DNA of 61,642 nt, taken from positions 1 to 61,642 of the forward strand of contig JALOTL010000024.1 of NCBI GenBank assembly GCA_025457915.1. The letters are read 5' to 3'. The notes under the pieces were generated by a model, which saw nothing but the letters and a program-made list of their open reading frames with translations, was not told where the DNA came from and did not search any database. The stretch is from Spirochaetota bacterium. GTDB taxonomy: Bacteria > Spirochaetota > UBA4802 > UBA5550. The translations under genes were made by a program, and so were the position numbers. Numbering within the stretch: the stretch's first letter is position 1; every line of letters begins with the position of its first letter. Shown here piece after piece: positions 17,522-27,408 of this stretch.

Positions 17522-18652
17522 TCACAGCTTTTCCGCAACGATGACATGGCTCCTGTTGGGGACGAAACCGTACCCGTAACTGAAAGGCAGCAGACCCGTC
17601 GACTGCTTTCTGATTACTGCATCAAAATCCGGCTGGAATTTCCTGGAAAACATCTCCAGCACCCTGTAATATCCGTAATAATGTATCCGCCAGTTTTTCT
17701 CTTCAAAAAACCTGTACGGTATGCCGCTGTCGTCCTGTAGGACCTTCTTGCTGTTGGAGAGAACAAAGGACCGGAGCGTATCAAAATAGTCATAGCTGAG
17801 CAGGTATGACGCCGATTTAAGCATGGTATTGAATTTTTCATATTTTTTCAGGAATTCCATGAAATGCGGCATTCCCTTGAGCGCATTATCCGAAAGATCC
17901 ACCCTGAAAAATCTCGCTATCTGCAGGGGATGGCCCTTGCCCTTCCTGAAAACCACTTCCAGACCGGCAGGGTTGGCGCCCCCGAGTTCTCCGTAAGACA
18001 GATTCCCGCCCTTCCCGACCGCTATCTTCTTCATGTCGAGAATCTCATAACCGCATCTTGACAGAAAAAACATCATGATGCCTGCAACGCTGTTGAACGA
18101 ATCGGTCCTGAAATCCACCTGCATTTCCTGGGTACGGAAAAGGTTGAGCTGCAGCAGGGTCCTCATCGCTTTTTTCATGTTCCACAGTCCGTTAAAAACG
18201 TTCATCCTGTTCATCGTTCTCGGGTCCGGGATCTGGCCGGGCTGTTCGAGGCCGATCATTATTATTTCCCTTACATCCGGGAAAAAAGTCACCGCGTTCA
18301 GAATGTCCGGACCGCTGAAGGGGTAAAAAAGCACGTCGCTTTTTTTCCTGGTCAGGTTCTTGCTGCTCCAGCCGCGTATCTGCTTCAGCTGAAAATCATT
18401 GTATTTACCCCATATCTGGTCTATCTGCGCCCTGTACTGGATGTATTCCTGGCTCTGGGTGAGTTGAAACAGCGGTGAACCGGCAGGAATCGGCAATCCA
18501 GCGAGGAACGCCGCAGTCTCATTGTAAACGGAAGCATTTTTATACTGCTGCTTGATTTCAGATTCGCTTAAATTCTCGCAACCGGAATAAAATGCGATGA
18601 CAAGCAAGGCAAGCGGCGCAATGAATGCCCTTCGGCCAGAAATTCTTTTCAT
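17522..18652 (-). CDS. Uncharacterised lipoprotein
   Basis: 376 residues. I recognise no family. The N-terminus is a lipoprotein signal (LALLVIAFYSGC), so the mature protein starts at Cys ~25 and is membrane-anchored outside the cytoplasm. The body is mixed alpha/beta with many aromatic residues and no cysteine cluster or known catalytic motif. A block reading SDVLFYPFSGPDILNAVTFFP, followed by a phrase about REIIMIGLEQPG, gives it a globular look. Its stop codon abuts that of the CapA-like gene (17521/17522), so the two converge with no room for a terminator. The 194 bp upstream separates it from the transglutaminase gene. A cell-envelope role is likely only because of its location signal. 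Confidence 0.8.
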   Translation of the reverse strand: MKRISGRRAFIAPLALLVIAFYSGCENLSESEIKQQYKNASVYNETAAFLAGLPIPAGSPLFQLTQSQEYIQYRAQIDQIWGKYNDFQLKQIRGWSSKNLTRKKSDVLFYPFSGPDILNAVTFFPDVREIIMIGLEQPGQIPDPRTMNRMNVFNGLWNMKKAMRTLLQLNLFRTQEMQVDFRTDSFNSVAGIMMFFLSRCGYEILDMKKIAVGKGGNLSYGELGGANPAGLEVVFRKGKGHPLQIARFFRVDLSDNALKGMPHFMEFLKKYEKFNTMLKSASYLLSYDYFDTLRSFVLSNSKKVLQDDSGIPYRFFEEKNWRIHYYGYYRVLEMFSRKFQPDFDAVIRKQSTGLLPFSYGYGFVPNRSHVIVAEKL

Positions 18653-18846
18653 GTTATCAACCCCGTCGGTTTAATATATTCAAGGCAGCAAGCTGCGGAA
18701 TATTTCTAATTTGATATAACTTGTCCCGGTTATCGGAACGGCCGGTCTTTTTTTAAACGTACAAATTAAAATAAATCGGATCTGGTGCAATAAATAAAAC
18801 AACCTTTTTGTTTTTCAAATATTTTTCAGGGAGAACGGATAATATT

Positions 18847-20004
18847 TCACGGATTGAGGACCTCCATCCTGGTCACCGGGCCTTTTACCCCGTATTTATT
18901 CACTATCCTGGTCTTTATCTCATTTCTCCCCGGTTTAAGAATCCAGTTGAATCCGGGGCCCCTGTTCTCCCATTCCCCTTCGTCGATCTTTATTTCATAT
19001 CTGTTGAAATACGGGGTAAAATTGAATTCCCCGTAGCAATCGAGGGTTACGGATGCCGCCCTTTTCCCTGAAAAAAACGCCCTCCCGCCGTTGTATACGA
19101 TCTTGAGGTCCACCCTGTTCAAATCGTGAAACAGCGCGTTCATATCCTCAACCGCGTCGTACTTGATAAAGTACCAGTTCCGGTCGTTTTTATTTATATC
19201 GTCCTTGATTATATAAATCTTCTGCCACATCTGGTCGCCGTTCCCGCTTTTTCCGGAAAAAAAATCGTTTCTTCCCACAATCGCAATCTCGGCCGTATAA
19301 GCAAGCCAGTCCTTGTTGAAGGGACACCACTGCCATATCCTGCTGTTGTTTCTCCTGATCGGCAGGTCTCCGCAGGCATAAACTTTTCTCACGATACCCT
19401 CGCCGAAAACATATTCCAGGTCGGAACCGTTGTTATCAATGTATTCCTTTCTTAATTCCAGCAGTGAAAGGGGCATGCCGGATTTTTCAACATGTATATT
19501 ATAGGTCGGGTCCACGTATACCCACTTCCTGTACTGATTTGACCAGATGTCGTTGCCTGCGTGCTGCTCGCCGGTGAGTTTCCTTAGAAAAACGTACCTG
19601 GATGTCCATCCCATGCTGAGGGCGCACTGCATGTATACCGCCGCATAGTTCGTGCAGAGGAATGTCTCTTTTTTTTTCGCCATCCGTAGTATCTTGATGG
19701 AATTCCTGATGTCCTGGTTTTTTGACTCCTCGTCGTATTTCAGGCGGGAATAAACCCAATTTTTCAGCAGCATCATTTTCTCGAATTCGGATGATCCTTT
19801 TTTTGAATATTCATCGTAATCGAATTCCTTCCTGAGAGATGCCAGGTGGGGATTGTTGAAATACTCATGATGGAAGGCCAGGGGCTTTTCCTGAAGCTCG
19901 AATGAATATGCATCAGCGACGATTTTTACCGGAACGAATTCCGGAAGATATAATCCCGACAGGCAGGCCGTATAAATCATCAGTATGATTGCTGTTCTTC
20001 TCAT
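18847..20004 (-). CDS. Secreted transglutaminase-like protein, triad intact
   Basis: 385 residues with a signal peptide (AIILMIYTACLSGLYLPEF). The transglutaminase/protease-like fold occupies roughly residues 75-185: the catalytic Cys is in ETFLCTNYAAVYMQCALSMG, the His in LTGEQHAGNDIW and the Asp in WVYVDPTYN, in the right order and spacing. Bacterial proteins of this superfamily cleave or cross-link peptides, often in the envelope. The last ~90 residues resemble a beta-sandwich (GRNEIKTRIVNKYGVKGPV). It lies 28 bp downstream of a longer protein of similar fold and is probably co-transcribed with it. The substrate is unknown. Confidence 0.82.
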   Translation of the reverse strand: MRRTAIILMIYTACLSGLYLPEFVPVKIVADAYSFELQEKPLAFHHEYFNNPHLASLRKEFDYDEYSKKGSSEFEKMMLLKNWVYSRLKYDEESKNQDIRNSIKILRMAKKKETFLCTNYAAVYMQCALSMGWTSRYVFLRKLTGEQHAGNDIWSNQYRKWVYVDPTYNIHVEKSGMPLSLLELRKEYIDNNGSDLEYVFGEGIVRKVYACGDLPIRRNNSRIWQWCPFNKDWLAYTAEIAIVGRNDFFSGKSGNGDQMWQKIYIIKDDINKNDRNWYFIKYDAVEDMNALFHDLNRVDLKIVYNGGRAFFSGKRAASVTLDCYGEFNFTPYFNRYEIKIDEGEWENRGPGFNWILKPGRNEIKTRIVNKYGVKGPVTRMEVLNP

Positions 20005-20032
20005 GTCCTATCTTTATTCATGGTTTTTTCTG

Positions 20033-21742
20033 TTATCTGACGCCCGACGAGGTAACCGTAATCTGCGCGTCCCTGACGTTCTCGGCTTTCCCCGATCCTG
20101 ATTTTCTGCATACGACCGGATATGGACCGTCCGCAAAAGAATCCTCGAAATCCTGGACGTCGAAACCGCCGGAGTAGCTTATAAAAACGTTGTTTAGCCT
20201 GTATCCCGCGATTTTTGTCGATGCTTTTTTCCCAGAACCGTCAGTTATTTTTAAATCCGTCCATCCCGAACCCGGCATATAAAACTGGTTCCATACCGCG
20301 GTTTTACCCTTATAGATGGCCGGTCTGTCATCATAATAATTATAAGCGCATACTGCCCTAACAGGGTAGCCGAATAACCTTGAAATGGCCGCGAATCCGA
20401 GCGATTGTCCGTAGCCGCCTCCCGTCCCCTTGTATAGAAATGTACTGGCCTTCGGCTCATCCGTGGTCAATTCCTCGTCTTTAATGCTGGTGCCGACATA
20501 GTCCCTTATGGCCATAAGGCTCGGGATATATTCAGGGCAGGTCTTTATCCTTGAGGAATGCGATTTAACAATAAAGCTGGACAGGTCCAAAGAGCAGGTT
20601 TCGCCCGTGTTTTCCGTAAAAACTGCTTCGGGAACGTGTTTTTTATCAAACATATATTTCAGGTCAAGTGTATACGCGACGCTTACAGTTGAAAGATCGA
20701 ATTCCAGGTCGACCGTATTGTTCATTATTTTTTCCGACTTTATTTTGGCCCATTTGTTTTCATGCCTGTCTACGAACAGACCTTCCGGTTCCGGCTTCAA
20801 TGAAATGTTCTTCACGCTCTGGAAATCCCTGTTGACGGGATAGGGGATAAATACCTCGTACCCATGTCTTGCTTCCCTGCCCGGCAGCACGATCCTGACA
20901 TGCACCCTCCTCCTGAGCGGGTCGGCCGCGATGATGTTCTCTTTTTCAAGGACTGCGAGCGGATAAATCATCGCGCCCTTTTTTCTGCGTCTCAACGCAT
21001 AGAGCTGTCCGGATTCCGAAGCCATGCAGTGTGCGGCGGAATTGATGAACAACATTTTTTTGACAATCCCCCTTTCGGGGTCGTATATTACAAGCCGTCG
21101 CATGGGTTCCTGTCCAGGATAGTCAAGGAACATGGCAAGGTTGCCCGAATAACCCGCGATTGACCGCACGGAACCCTTCATTGACGATAAAATCCTGAAG
21201 GATTTATTTGCGAGGTTGCAGGAATATATCTTCGACTCTCCTCCCGACCTTACGGAAAATACAAGCCCGCCCCTGGAATAAGCCAGCCCCGATATCCTTC
21301 CGGAAAGCGATGACCTTGATTCTATTATTGCGGCAGCTTTGCCGGCGAGATTGAATTTCCTCAGGAAATTCTTCCTTGATTCGCTTATTACCCACAGGTT
21401 ACGGCCGTCGGATGCGATGCACCTGGCGCCTACCCTTCCTATTCCCCAGATCGACTTGATCCTGCCGGTATCCTGGTTTATTTTAAATATAACGTCCGTT
21501 ATACCGTTGAAACCTCCGACGAGAAGAAATACATGGTCCTCCATAACGGCCATCCCCAGTATTTTACCGATGCCGATCGGTTCAACCCTGGTTCTGGCGT
21601 TTTTTAAAAACAGATTTTCAGGATTACGAAAAGAGGCCGGGCTGCTGAAATCAGAGCCTTCTCCGGCAAAAGCGCCGGCAAAGAATAAAAGCAGGGCTAT
21701 AAATACCGGTTTTAACGGATGTTTTTTTATATTTTTGGGCAT
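20033..21742 (-). CDS. Secreted beta-propeller-like protein with degenerate transglutaminase domain
   Basis: 569 residues with a signal peptide (KPVFIALLLFFAGAFA). Residues ~60-290 carry repeated short beta motifs (DHVFLLVGGFNGITDVIFKI, GRNLWVISES, GGLVFSVRSGGESKIYSC, GQLYALRRRKKG) typical of a beta-propeller. Residues ~400-530 look like a transglutaminase core: GGGYGQSLGFAAISRLFGYP fits the active-site helix, but Gly stands where Cys should be. TAVWNQFYMPGSGW matches the HAW strand with Ala for His, and the following Asp position is Lys. The triad is therefore lost and the domain probably only binds. It sits between the acyl-CoA synthetase gene (22 bp) and the active homologue (28 bp), which suggests the pair works together. 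Confidence 0.75.
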   Translation of the reverse strand: MPKNIKKHPLKPVFIALLLFFAGAFAGEGSDFSSPASFRNPENLFLKNARTRVEPIGIGKILGMAVMEDHVFLLVGGFNGITDVIFKINQDTGRIKSIWGIGRVGARCIASDGRNLWVISESRKNFLRKFNLAGKAAAIIESRSSLSGRISGLAYSRGGLVFSVRSGGESKIYSCNLANKSFRILSSMKGSVRSIAGYSGNLAMFLDYPGQEPMRRLVIYDPERGIVKKMLFINSAAHCMASESGQLYALRRRKKGAMIYPLAVLEKENIIAADPLRRRVHVRIVLPGREARHGYEVFIPYPVNRDFQSVKNISLKPEPEGLFVDRHENKWAKIKSEKIMNNTVDLEFDLSTVSVAYTLDLKYMFDKKHVPEAVFTENTGETCSLDLSSFIVKSHSSRIKTCPEYIPSLMAIRDYVGTSIKDEELTTDEPKASTFLYKGTGGGYGQSLGFAAISRLFGYPVRAVCAYNYYDDRPAIYKGKTAVWNQFYMPGSGWTDLKITDGSGKKASTKIAGYRLNNVFISYSGGFDVQDFEDSFADGPYPVVCRKSGSGKAENVRDAQITVTSSGVR

Positions 21743-21764
21743 CTTAAATACAATGGAGATAATA

Positions 21765-23846
21765 TTATCTAAAAATAATCCTGCAGTCCACGATGGAAGC
21801 CCCGTTCCCGCGAGTGTGAAGAATTACCGGATTCAAATCAATCTCGCTGATCGACCGGTCCATGTAAAGCAGATTTGAAATCCTGCAGATGATGTCGATA
21901 AACGCCGATTCATCCAGCGGTTCTCTCCCCCTGGCTCCCTCAATAAGCCTGTAACTCTTCAGCCTCCTGATCATGTCCCTCGCCTCATTAACAGTAACAG
22001 GAGCGATCCTGATTTCCCTGTCCTTGAAGACCTCAACGTAAATGCCGCCGTAGCCTGCCAGCACGACGGGACCGAACACCGGGTCCTGCCTTCCTCCCAC
22101 GAAAAATTCCACCCCGGGCGCGGCCATTTTCTGGACCATGAACCCGTCAATGGCCGGGGAGCCTTCCGCCTTTGATACCGCGGCCTTCATGGATGAAATG
22201 GAATCCATGAGCTCGCCGGGTCCCCTGATACCGGTTGCCACGCCGTCCACCTCGGTCTTGTGCGACGCGTCCCTGGAGAGGAGTTTAAGGGCCACGGGAT
22301 ATTCCATTCCCGTGTCAGGCGACTCTCCGGAAATCCTCACGTATGGAAGGGGGGTCATGCCCGCGGCGGAGCATATGTCCAGGCATTCGTCCGTGTACGG
22401 CTGCCTGTGTTCTTCAAGAACCTTCCTCCTGATTCCGCTTATGTGTTTCTCATCAATAGTGAATTGCGGCAGGTCACCTCTCGAATTCCTCGCCGTTTTT
22501 CTCCTGAAATAATCCAGCGATATCGACAGAGCGGTCGCAGCCTGCAGCGGCGTGCTGAATGTGGGGAATTTATGGTTCTTGGAAATGTCCATTATCTCCT
22601 CCGCGTCTGATGTGAGGGAGACAAATACCGGCTTGCCGTATTTCCTGACCAGTTCGCCGACGCCGTCAAGGAAGGTCCTGGACATCCGGGATTCATACCC
22701 GGACTGGTAGAGATGATTGAATATAACCCCGTCGATCTGGTCAAGCATCAGCGTCTCCTCAAGGATCTTCGTGAAAATCGTGTAATCGAAAATCTCGCCC
22801 AGGTCAAGGGGATTCTGATGGTCTATAACCCTTGTTTCATAAATTGTTTTAATTCTTGAGATGTATGATGACGGAAAATCGATCATTTCCAGACCGTATT
22901 TCGCGCAGGCATCGGCCGTAATCACGGCATGTCCGCCAGATCTCGAAAGGACGCCCACCCTGTTTCCCTTCATCAGGGGAAGCATGAAGGCCTTCACGGC
23001 CATTGACAGCCCGTCTTCCCCCTCCACCCTCACGGTTGCAGACTGGTAAAACGCGGCATCCACAACGTCGTCGCTGGAGGATATGGCGGTCGTATGTGAT
23101 TTGGCGATCCTTGCGGTAGAAGGGCTCCTGTTGGATTTCAATATGACCATCGGTTTCTCTGATTTCATCGCCAGGTTGAAGAAATCCCTGCCCCTTTTAA
23201 ATCCCTCAAGGTACATGAGAAGCAGTGACGTGCCGTCGTCCTTCATGAAATATTCTGAAAAATCGGTCTCGTCGAGCATGAGCTTGTTGCCGACGCTCAC
23301 GAACTTCCTGTAGAAGATGTGATTGTCGTTGAGAATGCGTATCAGCGTATTTCCTATGCCGCCGCTCTGGGTGATCGCCGAAACCGTACCAGGGGTGCCT
23401 TCCTTTTTGAAAATGCTGAAGGCCATCATCATGTTGATTTCCTTGTTAGCTGTGCCGACGCAGTTGGGCCCTATTACGCTCATTCCGCATCTGCCGGCGA
23501 TTTCGAGAACGGTCTTCTCCAGTGAATTCTTTTCATCGGAGTATTCGCTGAATCCACCGGATTCGATGACTATCCTCTTGATGCCCTTTCGGCCGCACTC
23601 CTCCATGATGTCCGGAACGGCCCTGGCCGGGGTGATTATCACGGCCACGTCCGGGACCTCCGGCAGGTCCATAACGCTTTTAAATACGGGGATGGTTTCT
23701 ATTTTCCCTTCATCCTTGCCGATCCCGTAAAGCCTTCCCCCGTATCCCAGCTGAAGATTGTTTAAAAGGATTATTTTGCCCAGGTTTATTCTGGTAAGGG
23801 ATACTCCAATAACCACCATGCTTTCGGGAAAGAAAAATTTATCCAT
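21765..23846 (-). CDS. Acyl-CoA synthetase (NDP-forming), fused alpha-beta
   Basis: 693 residues from the ATG at 23846. A TTG at 23864 in frame adds six residues of no value. Order of domains: CoA-binding Rossmann (MVVIGVSLTRINLGKI), succinyl-CoA-ligase-like blocks (VIGPNCVGTANKE, SAITQSGGIGNTLI, SHTTAISSSDDVVDAAFYQS, GVLSRSGGHAVITADACAKYGLE), then a C-terminal ATP-grasp (YPVALKLLSRDASHKTEVDGVATG, DPVFGPVVLAGYGGIYVEVFKD, EIDLNPVILH). ADP-forming acetyl-CoA synthetases make ATP from acetyl- or other acyl-CoA in fermenting anaerobes. Fused alpha-beta forms are common in bacteria; the acyl group cannot be told. It starts an apparent operon with the two secreted proteins downstream. Confidence 0.9.
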   Translation of the reverse strand: MDKFFFPESMVVIGVSLTRINLGKIILLNNLQLGYGGRLYGIGKDEGKIETIPVFKSVMDLPEVPDVAVIITPARAVPDIMEECGRKGIKRIVIESGGFSEYSDEKNSLEKTVLEIAGRCGMSVIGPNCVGTANKEINMMMAFSIFKKEGTPGTVSAITQSGGIGNTLIRILNDNHIFYRKFVSVGNKLMLDETDFSEYFMKDDGTSLLLMYLEGFKRGRDFFNLAMKSEKPMVILKSNRSPSTARIAKSHTTAISSSDDVVDAAFYQSATVRVEGEDGLSMAVKAFMLPLMKGNRVGVLSRSGGHAVITADACAKYGLEMIDFPSSYISRIKTIYETRVIDHQNPLDLGEIFDYTIFTKILEETLMLDQIDGVIFNHLYQSGYESRMSRTFLDGVGELVRKYGKPVFVSLTSDAEEIMDISKNHKFPTFSTPLQAATALSISLDYFRRKTARNSRGDLPQFTIDEKHISGIRRKVLEEHRQPYTDECLDICSAAGMTPLPYVRISGESPDTGMEYPVALKLLSRDASHKTEVDGVATGIRGPGELMDSISSMKAAVSKAEGSPAIDGFMVQKMAAPGVEFFVGGRQDPVFGPVVLAGYGGIYVEVFKDREIRIAPVTVNEARDMIRRLKSYRLIEGARGREPLDESAFIDIICRISNLLYMDRSISEIDLNPVILHTRGNGASIVDCRIIFR

Positions 23847-23941
23847 CGCACCACCGATATTCAAATCATGTTTGTATGAGTGTTCAAAATACCTGTTTAG
23901 AAAGCAAATAAAATTTTAATGAATGCCCGTATTTGAATGGA

Positions 23942-25399
23942 TCAGATATCAAGCCTTCCGGCTGGCGCCTCCGGGATACAGGGGGGAAGGCATACGTTGC
24001 TCTCTTCTATCACCTTCATACTCTTCCATCTGCCCGATCTGAACCTGATAAGGAACGAGATCCCGAGAACCATGACATAGGCTGTGGCGAACGACCATCC
24101 CGCATAAATTCCCAGGTTGAAGACGAATATGACGAGAAATGTCGGAATAATGAGGACCAGGGCGGAGATGCTGCTTATCATTTTCATTACGAAACTTGTA
24201 TCCCCGGCGCCTTTCAGCGCCGAAGAAAAAATTATGTTCATTGCGTCGAAGACGCAATAGGCGGCCACGAACCTCAGAAGGACGCGGGCCGTTTCAATGA
24301 TCTTGCCCAGGTCATTATACGAGGCGTTCGAGGAAAACGGTGCGAGGAAAACCCCTGGTATCGCGCCGTAAAGAATGCCTATGAAGGAAAGATAAAGAAA
24401 TGCAAGCTGGAACCCGGAATACGCGCAGTACTCCGACAGGTCCGGCCTGTTCCTGCCTATGTTCTGTCCTACAAGAACGGACACCGCTATCCCCACCCCG
24501 ATCATGGGCATGAAGGAGAGTGTGTTTATGTTGAAGGCGATATTCGACGCGGCAAGATACTCCATCCCGAGCCTGCCTATGAAAATTATAAAGAAGGTGA
24601 AGCCGGCGACATCGATGAAGAAATGAATACCGCTCGGCAGGCCGTATTTTACGAGCCTGAAAAACAGGTCGGTCCTGGGCCTCCATCCGCTCAAAACCCT
24701 GTATTCCCTGTTGTTTTCCGCATTGAATATCAATAATGAATACGCGATGAAAGAAAATACTGCGGACATCGCCGTTGCCGTGCCCGCGCCAGCCATGCCC
24801 ATTTCCGGAAAACCCGCGTTTCCGAATATCAGAAGGTAGTCCAGGACAATATTTACCATGGTGGACAAAAGATTCACCCACATTATAACCGATGTCCTGC
24901 CCAGCCCTGAAAAAAAACCGGACATGGCCGAGGACGCGACAGCCGGGAAAGCGGCCATGGAGAGTATCCTGAAAAACACGATCTCGTTTTTCATCACGGC
25001 CCTTTCATGCCCGACCAGTAAAAAAATCCTTTCGGTAAACGGGATAACGGCAAGAAAAAAAATTCCGGCAATAAAAGAAACATAAATAGACTGCCATAAA
25101 ACCGGTCCTACCATGTCCCTTTTACCAGACCCGTAATACTGCGCGATGAATACGTTTACGTACCCGGCAAGGCCGATGAAAAGGCTCATGAGGGTGAAAT
25201 TCAATATGCCTGCAGGCATGGCCGCCGCGATGGTCTCCGGGGAGTACCAGGTCAGAAACATCCTGTCGATAAAGTGCTGCAGCGACCAGGAACCGGTGCT
25301 CACGATCAGCGGCAGGGCAATAACGAGAACCTCCCTGTAGCCGCCCTCCGCAAACCACCTTTTTTTAATTCCGGTTGTGAGGCTATTTAAGATCTTCAA
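23942..25399 (-). CDS. MATE family cation-coupled efflux transporter
   Basis: 485 residues with about twelve membrane helices in two similar halves, the layout of multidrug and toxin extrusion transporters. Recognisable features are VLVIALPLIVSTGSWSLQHFIDRMFL at the start of the first half, AAAMPAGI, and in the second half YGLPSGIHFFIDVAGF and VGQNIGRNRPD. MATE proteins export drugs, metabolites or lipid-linked compounds using Na+ or H+. The start overlaps the end of the 650-residue unknown gene by 17 bp, so they are translationally linked. The exported compound cannot be deduced. Confidence 0.92.
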   Translation of the reverse strand: MKILNSLTTGIKKRWFAEGGYREVLVIALPLIVSTGSWSLQHFIDRMFLTWYSPETIAAAMPAGILNFTLMSLFIGLAGYVNVFIAQYYGSGKRDMVGPVLWQSIYVSFIAGIFFLAVIPFTERIFLLVGHERAVMKNEIVFFRILSMAAFPAVASSAMSGFFSGLGRTSVIMWVNLLSTMVNIVLDYLLIFGNAGFPEMGMAGAGTATAMSAVFSFIAYSLLIFNAENNREYRVLSGWRPRTDLFFRLVKYGLPSGIHFFIDVAGFTFFIIFIGRLGMEYLAASNIAFNINTLSFMPMIGVGIAVSVLVGQNIGRNRPDLSEYCAYSGFQLAFLYLSFIGILYGAIPGVFLAPFSSNASYNDLGKIIETARVLLRFVAAYCVFDAMNIIFSSALKGAGDTSFVMKMISSISALVLIIPTFLVIFVFNLGIYAGWSFATAYVMVLGISFLIRFRSGRWKSMKVIEESNVCLPPCIPEAPAGRLDI

Positions 25400-27335
25400 T
25401 TTTTTTTAATATGCCAGTTCTCTGATCAAGATCGCCGGAAATCCTTTCATTGAAGCATTCGAAAGAGGCCTGGAAACAGAAGGCTATCAAATCGATGATG
25501 ATGCCCGAGGATGATTTGCCGTCAAGCACACGGCTGCCGTAAATTTCTTTTATCAGGGGGTTCTGAGACTCCGCTCCGGCCAGCGTGCAATCGCTGTAGG
25601 GGCACGGCATGCCGGTGTCCCTGTAAATCTCAAGGTCTTCTATTAAGACAGGCTTCCTGAACCTGTCCTTTGATACGGTCCTGCCGCCGTTGTAAACCCA
25701 CAGTCTGTGCAGGTCATAAACACTCTGGATCCTTTTACCGAGAAAATAAAAAAAATCGCCGACCCCCCTCATGAACCTCTCGGCATGGGTCATAGTATTT
25801 ATATGCCCGTTCATTATCTTTTTCACCTCGTCCCTGGTTATCGAAAGGGTCGGGTTTTTGCTCCTGAAGAAATGCATCTCGTCCATCAGGGAGTTCAATG
25901 CAGAAAAATTTTCGGCGAAAAAGTTTTTTGAAAAAATAGAGCCCGCCATCTCGGTCCTGTCCGCGTCAATGAAATACAGGATGGACCCGTCCAGTATGTG
26001 CCTGTAGCAATTCTTAAAATACTGGAGGACCGCGTCGATAAAGTTGAAAAAGTTTTCGGCATAAACGGATTTGGCATCATAGTGCTTTCTGTCCACGAGC
26101 CTCCACTGGTCCTGCGCGGATTTCATGAGGATGTTTTCGCCGGACGACTCGTATGCAAGCATCCTGTAAACAAATTCGTAGGGCACAAGGTCGTTCTTCA
26201 ATTTATCGATAACGCGCTGCTTCCGGGATTCAGGGTCCTTCCCCAGCTTGCGGAGCGCATCAACGGAATAATCCCAGATTTCTCCGCTCACCTTGTGGGG
26301 CGTTATATTAAAATAGGTCTGGAGCTCATCCATCCTGAACTTCCTTTGAAAGATAAGGCCCTCCGTGAATATAAGCAAAAGGTCCGTGAATCCGTTTATC
26401 CTGAATCCGCTCCTCAGCCTTTTTGAAAGCTCGGAATCGTCTTTCGTGTTCGCGGGAAGGAAGGATCTCAGTATAAGTATGTAATCGTAAACATCCTTTT
26501 CCCGCGCCAGGTTCCGCTTCTCCTTGCCCCTCTTCTCGTTTTCCGAGTCGAATTGATAAACCTCTTCCTTCCGAAGATCCGTGAGCGATCTCAGCGCAGT
26601 TTCGGCCTGGATAAGCACCCTCTCCCGCGTTTCCGGATCCATGAGAAGGAATGAAAAATAATTCATGATGTACGACTTGAATTCACGTTCGTAATTGTGC
26701 CTCTCCATCCACTTCAGGGTCCCGATTTTGAATTTTACCAGCGGCGTATCCATCATCCACTTCCTGAAAATCCTGAGATAGTTGAATTCAGTCGGGTCCT
26801 GAATGCCTTCATCGTTCAGGATCTGGTTGAGGATGTCGGGAAGTCTGGCCATCAGGTATTCCTGCATATCGGCCACGTATTTCATGATTCTGATTAATAT
26901 CCCGGACGGCATTAACCGCTTCCTGAGTCCGTAACCGAAACGGTTGTTGCGCAAAACAAGGCGTCTCTTCTTGAAAAGCTTCAAGCGCCTGTAGCGCCTG
27001 TATATCTCGTCGATATAAAGTGAGGTATCTGTCGGGATGGGCACTTCCGTTACAGGCTCCGCCTGTTCCTCGTCCCGGCCTTTTTTTGTTATAGATTTGC
27101 TTTTTACGTCATCTTTCTTCGAAACGGATTCCGGCGGTTTGCTTAAATTGACCTTTCTTTCCGGGCAGCTTTTTATCAACTCAATGATGGCGGAATACCT
27201 TTCCTCGGAATGAAGGTTCTCGTTTTTCATGAGGCTCCTGACAACCTTCATCTTTTCGGCGGGTATCTCCCTGCTCATCATCAGGGAGATGGCTTTGCGC
27301 TCAATTTTTTTTATATCATCGCTGTTTTTAGCCAT
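25383..27335 (-). CDS. Large uncharacterised cytoplasmic protein
   Basis: 650 residues. No signal peptide or membrane helix is evident and I recognise no family. Residues 1-75 are short charged helices, ~70-105 a low-complexity linker rich in Lys, Glu and Pro, and ~110-150 a very basic run (YRRYRRLKLFKKRRLVLRNN) that could bind nucleic acid or acidic lipid. The rest is almost all alpha-helical with many Phe, Tyr and Arg. One cysteine pair (MPCPYSDC) appears near 588. The end overlaps the MATE gene by 17 bp, so they belong to one transcript. The upstream OmpA gene is on the same strand but 73 bp away. No function can be given. Confidence 0.78.
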   Translation of the reverse strand: MAKNSDDIKKIERKAISLMMSREIPAEKMKVVRSLMKNENLHSEERYSAIIELIKSCPERKVNLSKPPESVSKKDDVKSKSITKKGRDEEQAEPVTEVPIPTDTSLYIDEIYRRYRRLKLFKKRRLVLRNNRFGYGLRKRLMPSGILIRIMKYVADMQEYLMARLPDILNQILNDEGIQDPTEFNYLRIFRKWMMDTPLVKFKIGTLKWMERHNYEREFKSYIMNYFSFLLMDPETRERVLIQAETALRSLTDLRKEEVYQFDSENEKRGKEKRNLAREKDVYDYILILRSFLPANTKDDSELSKRLRSGFRINGFTDLLLIFTEGLIFQRKFRMDELQTYFNITPHKVSGEIWDYSVDALRKLGKDPESRKQRVIDKLKNDLVPYEFVYRMLAYESSGENILMKSAQDQWRLVDRKHYDAKSVYAENFFNFIDAVLQYFKNCYRHILDGSILYFIDADRTEMAGSIFSKNFFAENFSALNSLMDEMHFFRSKNPTLSITRDEVKKIMNGHINTMTHAERFMRGVGDFFYFLGKRIQSVYDLHRLWVYNGGRTVSKDRFRKPVLIEDLEIYRDTGMPCPYSDCTLAGAESQNPLIKEIYGSRVLDGKSSSGIIIDLIAFCFQASFECFNERISGDLDQRTGILKKIEDLK

Positions 27336-27408
27336 CTTCCCTATCTGGAGTTATTATTTAAAATAATATGAAACCGGCAACGCCGGTCCTGGGCATCGAC
27401 CATCGGGA

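Noticed and set aside
18700-18770. Terminator at the CCGG...CCGG followed by T run
   Set aside because: The stem is only 4 bp and interrupted; not convincing for either flanking gene.
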